DNA of 24,303 nt, from assembly GCA_041658405.1 (NCBI GenBank), contig JBBAAG010000047.1, positions 1 through 24,303 of the forward strand. The letters are read 5' to 3'. Positions 1 to 6,734 of this stretch are shown here, in pieces. The notes beneath the pieces are model-generated. The model worked only from the letters and a program-made list of their open reading frames with translations. It did no database searches and was not told the origin of the DNA. Within the stretch, counting starts at the first letter, position 1, and every line of letters starts with the position of its first letter. A program made the position numbers and the translations under genes. The DNA is from Elusimicrobiota bacterium (GTDB taxonomy: Bacteria; Elusimicrobiota; UBA5214; JBBAAG01).

Positions 1-3000
1 CGCAAACCCGCCGGCTTTTATTGTTGGAGCAGTATTTGTTGAAACGTTGACGCTTGTGAGCATACCGGTATTACCTATCCGTAAATAACACACATCATCA
101 ATTAACCTGGAAGTATTAGACCCACCTCCTATTGCGTATAAGTACCCGTTATACGCGCTTGTTTTCAGACTATACCGTGGTATAGGCAATGTTGCGGTAG
201 AAAGCGAAAATCCGGTTTGAAACGTACCGTCTGTGTTTAGCTTGGCTGTATATATTTTGTTGCTATAAACACTGGATTCACTCTCGGAGGGAGTTGAATT
301 AGTTACCCCGCCTAATAAGTAGGCCGTATCGTTATATTTTGTAAACCCGTAATGTACTAACCCGGCAGGAAGAGTGTATGTCAACGTACTAAAACTTGAC
401 GCGTATCCCAGCGAGTTACAATCCATTGCTTTCATCCGGAAAAACATGGCTTGGTTGTTGGCATACGCTATAGTTTGAGAGGCCACCCAGTTTATGTATG
501 ACATACCTGATGGTTTGTACGAATTATTAAGTATTGCATCTGCGTTGATATCTGCCCAGTTCATCCCGTCTTTTGAGTATTGCCAATTTGATGTAATTAT
601 ATTATATCCATTTGTATCATACGTAGTATAGTTTATCCGTATAGTTCCACTTGAAACCGCAACGCTGTTTATTGCTAATACAGGCATCGCGTTTTGTAGA
701 TAGATACCGTCAGAAACAGTAGGATTTGATAGCATACCAATGCTGTTCTCCGCTTTTATACTGAAGTAATACGTCGTATCGTAGGTTAAACTCAACCCGA
801 TTTTCACGACGAAAGTCGACAAACCAATATCGGTCCAACTCGCAATGTTTGTTGACCTGGCAGTTGTTCCGATCGCGTACCAATACTTCGCGATATTCGA
901 TTCCGGATCGGATACCGATGCCCAGTTCGCAGATAAAGTATGAGTGGAATACGTGGTATCACTATCCTGCCCGGTACCATCCCAAACATAAGTTGGCACA
1001 GCAACAATGCTCACCACAGGTTCAGGATAAACAAGTTTACGTATTCTAATATTATCAATTGACCATTGCGATACTGCACAGAAAAAAGACACATATCCCG
1101 TGCTATAATATACAGACGAATTATCGACTGCAGATATCTTTAAATTATCAAAATACGCGCTCATACTGCGTCCCACAACTTCAACTCCTACGTTCATCCA
1201 TTTATTTTGTGTAGCAGTATAAGGAGAAGTAATAAAGGATGGGGATGGTGACCAACAATTGTTCGTAATTTTTAGAAGTTCATATATGCTTCCACCTAAT
1301 CCTGCAAGTGATGCGCGATACGAATAGTTGCATGATGGAGACGGGGTTTGTATCCTGAAATTAATAGCGAGATTTTCGTTATTGGGCCCATCCCAACGAC
1401 AGATGCAATCTAATGCGAAGTCTCTGAGTATTAGATTTTTGATTATTGCATAAGGCGGTGTGTAGTTAGATAGTGTTTGTTTAAATACTCCTGAATTTAC
1501 GCTCCATCCCTGATTGACGTCCCATTTTGATGGCGCAGTGCTTCCGTTGGGATACTCGTTAAAATCGTCGTAGAACTCAAACGTTGCCGGTCCGCTGCTC
1601 ATCGCTATTGCGGCGGGATTGTTGTAGTACATATAAAACGTAGTGTTTTGCGCTGCTGGAAGTTCGGACACTTTTATCCAGAATCCTTTGATGTTCGATG
1701 TATCACTGTCGATCCAATAATTGTACATCGTAGTATTGGTGTTATTAACAAACCTTATATCGTCAACGTCCGCTTGCACTTTGTTTTGCGCACGCAACAA
1801 ATCAATAGCTACGTTGTTTGTGGATAGATATACTTGGTAATCTGTTAATGTCCCGCTGCTGTTAGATATTGTTACAACTAAACGATCATTCCACGCGTTG
1901 TCCCACCAATCCCTTTTTACAGGCGGGACAGGTGTATACGTATCAACTGCAAAAGACGATGATGTGTAGTAAGAATCTGAAATATTTGGCAACTCGCAGT
2001 ACCGTACTTTATTGGTATACGCTTTATACGCAGTTCCTCCAGCTGTAACATAGAACCTGTTGTTGAATGTTGCTACTCCATGAACGGATAATGTAGTAGG
2101 TAATGTTTTGTCGCTTAATTTAAACTCACTAATCGAACCATCAACGTTAAACTTACTATAATAGATTGTATCTAGATATACACTACTACAACCACCAACA
2201 AGAAACATGTATCCTTCGTCACCAACTACTATCTCATAAGTTATGCCATAAGGTAAAGTTGAAGACGCGACTGTAAAAGAACCAACACTTCCATCATTGT
2301 TTAGTTTCGCATAATATACCTCAGAACCGCCGCCAATGCTGTAGATATATCCGTTCCATACCACTGCGTCATTGAAGCCGAAAGTTGCTGGTAAAGTATT
2401 TGTTGATGTTATTATCGGTCCTATACTGCCATCATTATTGATTTTTGTGTAATACACTGTATTGACTGAATACGTTTGCGCAATCCCGCCTAGGATGTAT
2501 AGATATCCGTTATTTTGGACACAGCCCATACCGGAAAGTCCTACCGGTAACGTGTTTGTCGAGCTGACAAACGAGTTCAATGTACCCGACGAGTTCATTT
2601 TCGCATAATGAATTACGTTACTACAACTACCTCCCATACTACCACCAATAACATAGGCGTAGCCGTTGTACCCTATTGCCTGGTGTCCATGCATTCTTAA
2701 ATCCGCAGGTAATTGTACTGATGATGTAGTGAACGTGTTTATGCTACCGCTATTATTAATTTTAGCGCAATATATATTTTTCGTCGCTTCACTAGGCCCA
2801 ATATCGCCACCCAAAATGTATAAGTATCCGTTTATATTATCAATTATTGTACCGTGGCCATATACACTCACAGGAATTGTGACAGTCGAGATAACAAAAG
2901 TGCCATACCCACCGTTCACAGCTTTCATGCGGAACCACACGCTGTTGTCAGTTAAGGACGACGTAAACGTTGCGGTGGTCACCCAGTCGATATACGATTG

Positions 3001-3267
3001 CTGCCCGTTAACTTTCGCGGTGTTGTTCCGTATTGCAGCGCTGCTGATGTTTATCCAGGTTACGTTATCCAAGCTGTACTGACAATCGGTAACGGCTATA
3101 CTATCACCGTCAACGTCGTACGGCGTAAATGATACCCGCATTAGATTACCCATGAACGTTACGCTGTCAATAGCAACACTTGGCGTTGCCGCATGTATAG
3201 GGCTGCATATACAGTTGAGTAACAGGGACACAACACAAAAAGTGAAAAGCGTTAGTTTATGTTTCAT
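1..3267 (-). CDS. Large secreted kelch-repeat / DUF2341 / Fn3-like surface protein (3' end beyond window)
   Basis: I read this frame triplet by triplet from 3267 to base 1: it has no stop, so at least 1089 codons, and the C-terminus lies off the left edge. The first 27 or so residues form a signal peptide (MKHKLTLFTF..., cleavage likely after IHA). Visible order: an Ig-like module (about 28-120); about six kelch-like repeats with a recurring NGYLYILGG signature (about 125-440); a DUF2341-like module starting at a DWWDNAW segment (about 450-545); a LamG-like beta-rich stretch; an Fn3-like module (about 757-830); a second copy of the N-terminal Ig-like module (about 860-953); and a second kelch set (956 onward). 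It starts 21 bases after the anti-sigma stop, so it is probably co-transcribed. No Shine-Dalgarno is visible; an in-frame ATG at 3288 is an alternative start. The role is probably extracellular binding or adhesion; no catalytic motif was seen. Confidence 0.85.
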   Translation of the reverse strand, partial: MKHKLTLFTFCVVSLLLNCICSPIHAATPSVAIDSVTFMGNLMRVSFTPYDVDGDSIAVTDCQYSLDNVTWINISSAAIRNNTAKVNGQQSYIDWVTTATFTSSLTDNSVWFRMKAVNGGYGTFVISTVTIPVSVYGHGTIIDNINGYLYILGGDIGPSEATKNIYCAKINNSGSINTFTTSSVQLPADLRMHGHQAIGYNGYAYVIGGSMGGSCSNVIHYAKMNSSGTLNSFVSSTNTLPVGLSGMGCVQNNGYLYILGGIAQTYSVNTVYYTKINNDGSIGPIITSTNTLPATFGFNDAVVWNGYIYSIGGGSEVYYAKLNNDGSVGSFTVASSTLPYGITYEIVVGDEGYMFLVGGCSSVYLDTIYYSKFNVDGSISEFKLSDKTLPTTLSVHGVATFNNRFYVTAGGTAYKAYTNKVRYCELPNISDSYYTSSSFAVDTYTPVPPVKRDWWDNAWNDRLVVTISNSSGTLTDYQVYLSTNNVAIDLLRAQNKVQADVDDIRFVNNTNTTMYNYWIDSDTSNIKGFWIKVSELPAAQNTTFYMYYNNPAAIAMSSGPATFEFYDDFNEYPNGSTAPSKWDVNQGWSVNSGVFKQTLSNYTPPYAIIKNLILRDFALDCICRWDGPNNENLAINFRIQTPSPSCNYSYRASLAGLGGSIYELLKITNNCWSPSPSFITSPYTATQNKWMNVGVEVVGRSMSAYFDNLKISAVDNSSVYYSTGYVSFFCAVSQWSIDNIRIRKLVYPEPVVSIVAVPTYVWDGTGQDSDTTYSTHTLSANWASVSDPESNIAKYWYAIGTTARSTNIASWTDIGLSTFVVKIGLSLTYDTTYYFSIKAENSIGMLSNPTVSDGIYLQNAMPVLAINSVAVSSGTIRINYTTYDTNGYNIITSNWQYSKDGMNWADINADAILNNSYKPSGMSYINWVASQTIAYANNQAMFFRMKAMDCNSLGYASSFSTLTYTLPAGLVHYGFTKYNDTAYLLGGVTNSTPSESESSVYSNKIYTAKLNTDGTFQTGFSLSTATLPIPRYSLKTSAYNGYLYAIGGGSNTSRLIDDVCYLRIGNTGMLTSVNVSTNTAPTIKAGGFA

Positions 3268-3288
3268 TATGTTATATATATTATACAT

Positions 3289-4290
3289 TTATTTCCCAAT
3301 CACCACAATATGGTATGGCTGAATAGCGCCCGGTTTTACTGCTGCGCCGGCTTCCGGCAACGTTTGTTCAAGTTCAAGATATATTTTTTTGTCCGACTCT
3401 TCGATACTCGATATTCTGATGCCGTACCCTGAGGTAGGTTTCTCACCCATAAATACTGCGACTACAGTACTTGTTTTAAAATCAATATTGGGTACTGCCG
3501 CGGGTAACGACGTCCCGCTGACATGAGTTTTCCATAAAACATCCCAGTCCTTGTAATCGTTGATGATACCCGACTTTTGTTCTTTTACCCCGCTATAAAC
3601 ATCCTGCCATTGTTTGACAATACGTTTCTTCATTAGTTTTACAACGCCGCCACGGAAAACGACAGAAGGTTGTGTACCAACGGTATTTTTTGCCAACTCG
3701 ATATATTCCTGTTTCGTTTGTGTTTGTACTACTGTTTGCACCGGAGATTGTTTTACCTTACTCGGGGTACTGGTATTACTAGCTACCTGTTTTATTTCGT
3801 TTAACACTGTAGTAGTGTCATCAGCTTTTTTTGTAATAACTGTTTTATAATCACTATTTTCAGGTTTAGGCGTTTCTACAACGTTAGTACTGCATATCGA
3901 GTTATCACAGGAAGTCGACGCGAGCTGCTTATCATTGTTACGATTGAACGTGATAATCGTAACTACTATCAGACACGCTGCAGCAAAAGCGAATACGTAT
4001 GTACGATAATCCGCGAATATGTTATGTATCATATTACCGCTGTGTTCTTCGTTTATCGCGCGTACCGCGCCGTCAAGCTGGTCGCCAAGTTTGGCATATA
4101 CATCAGCGGCTACAGTTTTATGTTCCAACGACGCCAATAACGCAGTAGTACTACGAAAATCTTCAAGAGTAACCCTGCATTCCGCACAACCAGATAAATG
4201 TGTTTCTACCATAATTTTGTCTTTTTTTGTTAATTCGTTTTCTAGATACAACACTAGTAAGTCCTGGATCTTCTCGTTTGTGCAAGTCAT
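3289..4290 (-). CDS. Transmembrane zinc-finger anti-sigma factor with PrcB-like C-terminal domain
   Basis: Predicted membrane anti-sigma factor for the ECF sigma encoded just upstream. With the start at 4290 (333 aa), the N-terminus carries Cys3 and the ZAS/zf-HC2 signature H31-x3-C35-x2-C38, which in this family binds zinc and the sigma factor. One hydrophobic segment (about 97-115, YVFAFAAACLIVV) crosses the membrane. A Thr/Lys/Gln-rich linker follows (about 120-200). The last 110 or so residues match the pattern of the PrcB C-terminal domain known from spirochaete protease complexes: a conserved Trp region, PNIDF, the GEKPTSGYGI turn, and a final PYHIVVI strand. That would place the domain outside the cytoplasmic membrane. 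An ATG at 4314 in the same frame would overlap the sigma gene by 14 bases. I prefer 4290 because GAGG lies 8 bases upstream and the resulting N-terminus fits the family. The linker and sensor domain make it longer than many anti-sigma factors. Confidence 0.85.
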   Translation of the reverse strand: MTCTNEKIQDLLVLYLENELTKKDKIMVETHLSGCAECRVTLEDFRSTTALLASLEHKTVAADVYAKLGDQLDGAVRAINEEHSGNMIHNIFADYRTYVFAFAAACLIVVTIITFNRNNDKQLASTSCDNSICSTNVVETPKPENSDYKTVITKKADDTTTVLNEIKQVASNTSTPSKVKQSPVQTVVQTQTKQEYIELAKNTVGTQPSVVFRGGVVKLMKKRIVKQWQDVYSGVKEQKSGIINDYKDWDVLWKTHVSGTSLPAAVPNIDFKTSTVVAVFMGEKPTSGYGIRISSIEESDKKIYLELEQTLPEAGAAVKPGAIQPYHIVVIGK

Positions 4291-4298
4291 AAACATAA

Positions 4299-4302
4299 CC
4301 TC
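4299..4302 (-). promoter_or_regulatory. Shine-Dalgarno (GAGG) that decides the anti-sigma start
   Basis: GAGG overlaps the TGA stop of the sigma gene (4301-4303) and sits 8 bases before the ATG at 4290. The earlier in-frame ATG at 4314 has only AGGA with a 2-base gap. The overlap suggests translational coupling of sigma and anti-sigma, which would keep their amounts matched. Confidence 0.55.
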
Positions 4303-4903
4303 ATTGTTTAACATATTCCTTTAAATACTTTTTAATCTCTTTTAACCCGCGCCCTAACCGCGAACCTATTGTACTGACTGACTCGTTACAGATTCGCGCA
4401 ATCTCTTGCAGCGGGCGGCCTTCGATATATCTGAGCACTATCGCTACCCTCTGTTCCGGCGTCAGTTTATCAAGCGCGTATTGCACGGCGTTTTCAAGTT
4501 CTGCTTTCGAATAACTTTTTTCCGGCGACTGTTTGGGATCTATAATCTCGCGTATACTTGTATCGCCGCTTTTGTTTACCACTTTATCGCTATCTATTGA
4601 CACAACATCCACAACTTTCTCACGGTTACTTTTGTTGATCCAGTCATTTACTGCGATTTTGTACAGCCACGTCGTCAACGAACTATTGCTACTAAACCGT
4701 TTAATACTCTTAAACGCTGTTATAAACGTATCTTGCAAAAGGTCGTGCGCTTTATGCTCACAACCTGTCAGGCGGTAACATATGTTGTACATCTTCTCAG
4801 TGTACCGCCGGACCAGCGCACCATACGCGTCAGAACTACCGTTTTTTGCCAACACCACGAGGTCGTTGTCCGACAATTTATTCAACCCCATACTATCCGA
4901 CAT
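4301..4903 (-). CDS. ECF (extracytoplasmic function) RNA polymerase sigma factor
   Basis: A 200-residue sigma-70-family protein of ECF size. Region 2 covers about 10-95, with the core-binding/-10 recognition helix segment DLLQDTFITAFKSIKRF and then WLYKIAVNDWI. A variable Ser/Lys/Asp-rich linker follows (about 96-130). Region 4 is about 136-190, with LTPEQRVAIVLRYIEG and a helix-turn-helix around EIARICNESVSTIGSRLGRG for -35 recognition. AAGGGA lies 5 bases before the ATG at 4903. It is followed directly by its anti-sigma factor, so its activity is probably controlled by membrane release. I found no convincing ECF-type autoregulatory promoter upstream, so the regulon is unknown; the large surface protein downstream is the obvious candidate target. 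Confidence 0.92.
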   Translation of the reverse strand: MSDSMGLNKLSDNDLVVLAKNGSSDAYGALVRRYTEKMYNICYRLTGCEHKAHDLLQDTFITAFKSIKRFSSNSSLTTWLYKIAVNDWINKSNREKVVDVVSIDSDKVVNKSGDTSIREIIDPKQSPEKSYSKAELENAVQYALDKLTPEQRVAIVLRYIEGRPLQEIARICNESVSTIGSRLGRGLKEIKKYLKEYVKQ

Positions 4904-5028
4904 TCTATCCCTTCTACTCCTTTAGACAAACGAGATGCCCAAAATTACGCAAATATTTTTAAAAATCTTTTTCTGCAACAAACATATTTTATCATAATTG
5001 CGTTAAAACCGTACGAATTTAAAGTAAA

Positions 5029-5235
5029 ATGTCGTGTATGATAAACAGAATAAACCAGTTCACAACAACGTTTATCGCAGCAACATTATTGCTTACATTA
5101 ACCGCTATTAATGTTGCATCAAAGGTGGATTACATGAGGTTTGATAAAGTAAAACAGCAGGTAAAACCGCTACAGTTAAGTACACCCCAATCTTTATGTT
5201 TCCGCGCCGTATCCTACAATAGGGTTCAGCATGGG
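5029..5235 (+). pseudogene. 5' fragment of a secreted-protein gene, cut off by an inserted element
   Basis: The frame opens with ATG at 5029 or, more likely, 5038, giving a clear Sec-type N-terminus (MINRINQ, then FIAATLLLTLTAINVA) and about 40 further residues of ordinary composition. At 5236 the IS21-like element begins. The frame then runs through the element's non-coding sequence to a stop at 5347-5349, and no continuation of the protein is found on the far side. I read this as the start of a gene truncated by insertion or deletion. No good Shine-Dalgarno was seen, so it may be untranslated. The family is not recognised. Confidence 0.4.
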
Positions 5236-5378
5236 TGTAAATTAACCCGCCATTTTGACCCATTTTTAACATTCAATAATGACCCGTCCTGTAGTTATTG
5301 TTACCGTCGAAATTATTATACATACCCCCGGGTTAATTTTCAAGGTTAAAGTGGGTCAATTTTCGAGGTTATTTTGCA
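5236..5378. mobile_element. Short non-autonomous element with IS21-like ends, copy A (143 bp)
   Basis: The left end (5236) reads TGTAAATTAACCC...TTTGACCCA. The right end, read in reverse complement from 5378, is TGCAAAATAACCTCGAAAATTGACCCA, so the ends are imperfect inverted repeats of about 26 bp with TG...CA tips. Internally, GGGTTAATTTTCAAGGTTAAA (5324-5350 region) is a degenerate direct copy of the right-end motif GGGTCAATTTTCGAGGTTATT. Such repeated end motifs are typical of IS21-family transposase binding sites. There is no room for istA/istB. The first 57 or so bases closely match copy B at 6517. No target-site duplication was recognised. Confidence 0.6.
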
Positions 5379-5389
5379 CCTTGTATTTA

Positions 5390-5587
5390 TTACCTGTCAA
5401 ACCCTATGTCCAAAACGGTTACGCCCAGCGAGTTTGTGAGGTTGGTTAGGGTTTTGTCTATCTTTCTCCGTTGGGTGGGGTCGAACCGAGAAACTATGTC
5501 GTCCTTCCTATCCGATACTACAAAACAGCGAATGCCGGCACGGACGAATTGAAAATCCAGGAGCGAGCAGCGCTGGGTTTGAAACAA
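5390..5587 (-). pseudogene. Unrecognised coding remnant of 65 codons
   Basis: An open frame beginning at TTG (5587) and ending with TAA (5390-5392). It has a protein-like mix of hydrophobic and charged residues (for example FVRAGIRCFVVSDRKDD and SRFDPTQRRKIDKTL) and visibly higher GC than the flanking DNA. It has no Shine-Dalgarno and an in-frame stop 15-18 bases before the TTG. It abuts the right end of the short element at 5378, so it may be the tail of a gene lost when the element or a neighbour recombined. I do not recognise the family, and chance cannot be excluded. Confidence 0.2.
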
Positions 5588-5837
5588 ACTAAGCGGCGTC
5601 TATGAACCTGCGTCTTTTGAGAGTTTGCCACAAGCCAGTACCAGCAGCTGTTGCCAGGGGTTTAACAACGGGGGCGAAAAAATATGGGGATCGTTTATCT
5701 TATTCCTTAATATTAAAGGTTTTAGGGATAGTGTTTATCTTGTTTTGTAGGGTTTTCGTGGGGATTTGTCCCTAAATGTTTAATTTTGCCCATCACTATA
5801 GTATAAAGTAAGTACAATTTGCTGACAAAAATGTGTG
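5588..5837. other. Intergenic stretch without a recognisable gene
   Basis: No supported frame on either strand. A partial minus-strand reading (VVKPLATAAGTGLWQTLKRR around 5610-5690) looks protein-like but lacks a start signal and is short. The stretch around 5685-5750 holds an imperfect direct repeat (GGATCGTTTATCTTATTCCT and GGATAGTGTTTATCTTGTTTT). GGGGATTTGTCCCT near 5760 could form only a 4-bp stem and is not a convincing terminator for the gene ending at 5838. Confidence 0.3.
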
Positions 5838-6341
5838 CTAAAACATAAAATAATAACCGATACTATAGAGCATAATAACTGTTGGTGGAGTAGTACCAGT
5901 ACCACCCAACATCTCCGCTGCCTTTTTCCCAATTGCTCCGTACTCTAAAACTCCACCGAATCCTATTTGCGCCGTCAATCCGCCTCTGGCCCGGCGGTAA
6001 ACATAAGTTAGTCCTAATACTCTTTCACCTAATGTATCATATGTAGTACCACCTTGATTCCAATATGTTACAGAGACAAAGCTACTGTCTATCTGTCCTT
6101 TTAGATGATAATTAACCCCGACATCAAATCCTCCAATACCGACACCAGCTTGAATTCCAATACGGTCGTTAATCATTCTTTCGTAATCCGCGCCAATCAG
6201 CGAGGCGCCCTGCAATATCCCTATAGTTAAAGCATTTTCCTTGACAACCGGTTTCTTGACATCCGGCATTTCTTCAGCAAACAAGTTTGTACAAACAACG
6301 ACCGTTAACACAGCGAAGACAAACAACACTTTTTTCTTCAT
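5838..6341 (-). CDS. Small exported protein, predicted outer-membrane beta-barrel-like
   Basis: 167 residues. The Sec signal peptide is MKKKVLFVFAVLTVVVCTNLFA, with cleavage before EEMPDV. The mature part (about 145 aa) is rich in alternating hydrophobic/Gly/Tyr segments (IGIQAGVGIGGFDVGVNYHL, GLTAQIGFGGVLEYG) and ends in YSIGYYFMF. A terminal Phe on an aromatic strand is the usual outer-membrane beta-barrel signature. AAGGAG stands 10 bases before the ATG. It has its own promoter upstream and is single in its transcription unit, between two decayed segments. The specific family is not recognised and the function is unknown; it could be an outer-membrane porin-like or structural protein. Confidence 0.75.
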   Translation of the reverse strand: MKKKVLFVFAVLTVVVCTNLFAEEMPDVKKPVVKENALTIGILQGASLIGADYERMINDRIGIQAGVGIGGFDVGVNYHLKGQIDSSFVSVTYWNQGGTTYDTLGERVLGLTYVYRRARGGLTAQIGFGGVLEYGAIGKKAAEMLGGTGTTPPTVIMLYSIGYYFMF

Positions 6342-6383
6342 TTTTCAATCACTCCTTTGTTTTGGCACTCTGATATCTTCACT

Positions 6384-6408
6384 AGAGTTGTTGCATAATT
6401 GCAACTCT
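6384..6408 (-). promoter_or_regulatory. Inverted repeat in the 5' leader of the beta-barrel gene
   Basis: AGAGTTG (6384-6390) pairs with CAACTCT (6402-6408). An alternative inner stem, TTGCA/TGCAA around a four-base loop, lies within. It falls about 12 bases after the predicted transcription start, where a 5' hairpin could protect the mRNA, or it could be a protein-binding palindrome. There is no following T-run, so it is not a terminator. Confidence 0.35.
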
Positions 6409-6424
6409 CTCTCTAAATGTAATA

Positions 6425-6457
6425 GTAGTATACTACGAAATTTCTAATAATTGTCAA
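6425..6457 (-). promoter_or_regulatory. Sigma-70-type promoter of the beta-barrel gene with a palindrome over the -10
   Basis: On the minus strand there is a perfect TTGACA (6452-6457) and TATACT (6427-6432), separated by 19 bp, longer than the optimal 17. The -10 lies within a perfect 12-bp palindrome, GTAGTATACTAC (6425-6436), which could be a repressor site. Transcription would start near 6420. Confidence 0.5.
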
Positions 6458-6516
6458 TAATTTTCATTCGGAATCCTCCATTTACCCTTTAAAAAGAGAG
6501 TTTTATTCCTAATATC

Positions 6517-6605
6517 TGTAAATTAACCCCGAGTTTGACCCACTTGTAACATCGAATATTAACCCGTCTTGTAGGAGATGGGTCAATTTTGGAGGTTATT
6601 TTGCA
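6517..6605. mobile_element. Short non-autonomous element with IS21-like ends, copy B (89 bp)
   Basis: The left end is TGTAAATTAACCCCGAGTTTGACCCA (6517-6542). The right end, in reverse complement from 6605, is TGCAAAATAACCTCCAAAATTGACCCA, an imperfect inverted repeat of about 26 bp. The first 58 bases align with copy A at 5236-5294, including the shared AACCCGTC(T/C)TTGTAG-like stretch; the inner 55 or so bases of copy A are absent here. It lies between divergent genes, just upstream of the promoter at 6646. No transposase is present and no target duplication was seen. Confidence 0.6.
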
Positions 6606-6645
6606 CCCGGTTTTTCCACCATTATTTCTGTTGTGGAATAATATA

Positions 6646-6674
6646 TTGAATTAAGTTTCATATTTAATTATAAT
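6646..6674 (+). promoter_or_regulatory. Sigma-70-type promoter of the plus-strand operon
   Basis: TTGAAT (6646-6651), a 17-bp spacer, and a perfect TATAAT (6669-6674). Transcription would begin near 6681, giving a leader of about 54 bases before the aminotransferase gene. It begins 40 bases beyond the right end of element copy B. Confidence 0.6.
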
Positions 6675-6734
6675 ATGCCCTTTAACAGTAAATATTTGGA
6701 AGTTTTATAACGAAAAAAAAGGAGTACGAACACA

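Noticed and set aside
2666..3082. Plus-strand open frame of 138 codons
   Set aside because: Lies wholly antisense to the kelch protein frame, which is open for 1089 codons with clear domains and a signal peptide.
4904..4950. Possible ECF-type autoregulatory promoter (GTCTAA upstream of the sigma gene)
   Set aside because: GTCTAA resembles an ECF -10, but the expected GGAACTT-like -35 is missing at 16-17 bp and the transcript leader would be very short.
5750..5775. Small hairpin GGGGATTTGTCCCT as terminator of the beta-barrel gene
   Set aside because: Only about four pairs and no T-run in the needed direction.
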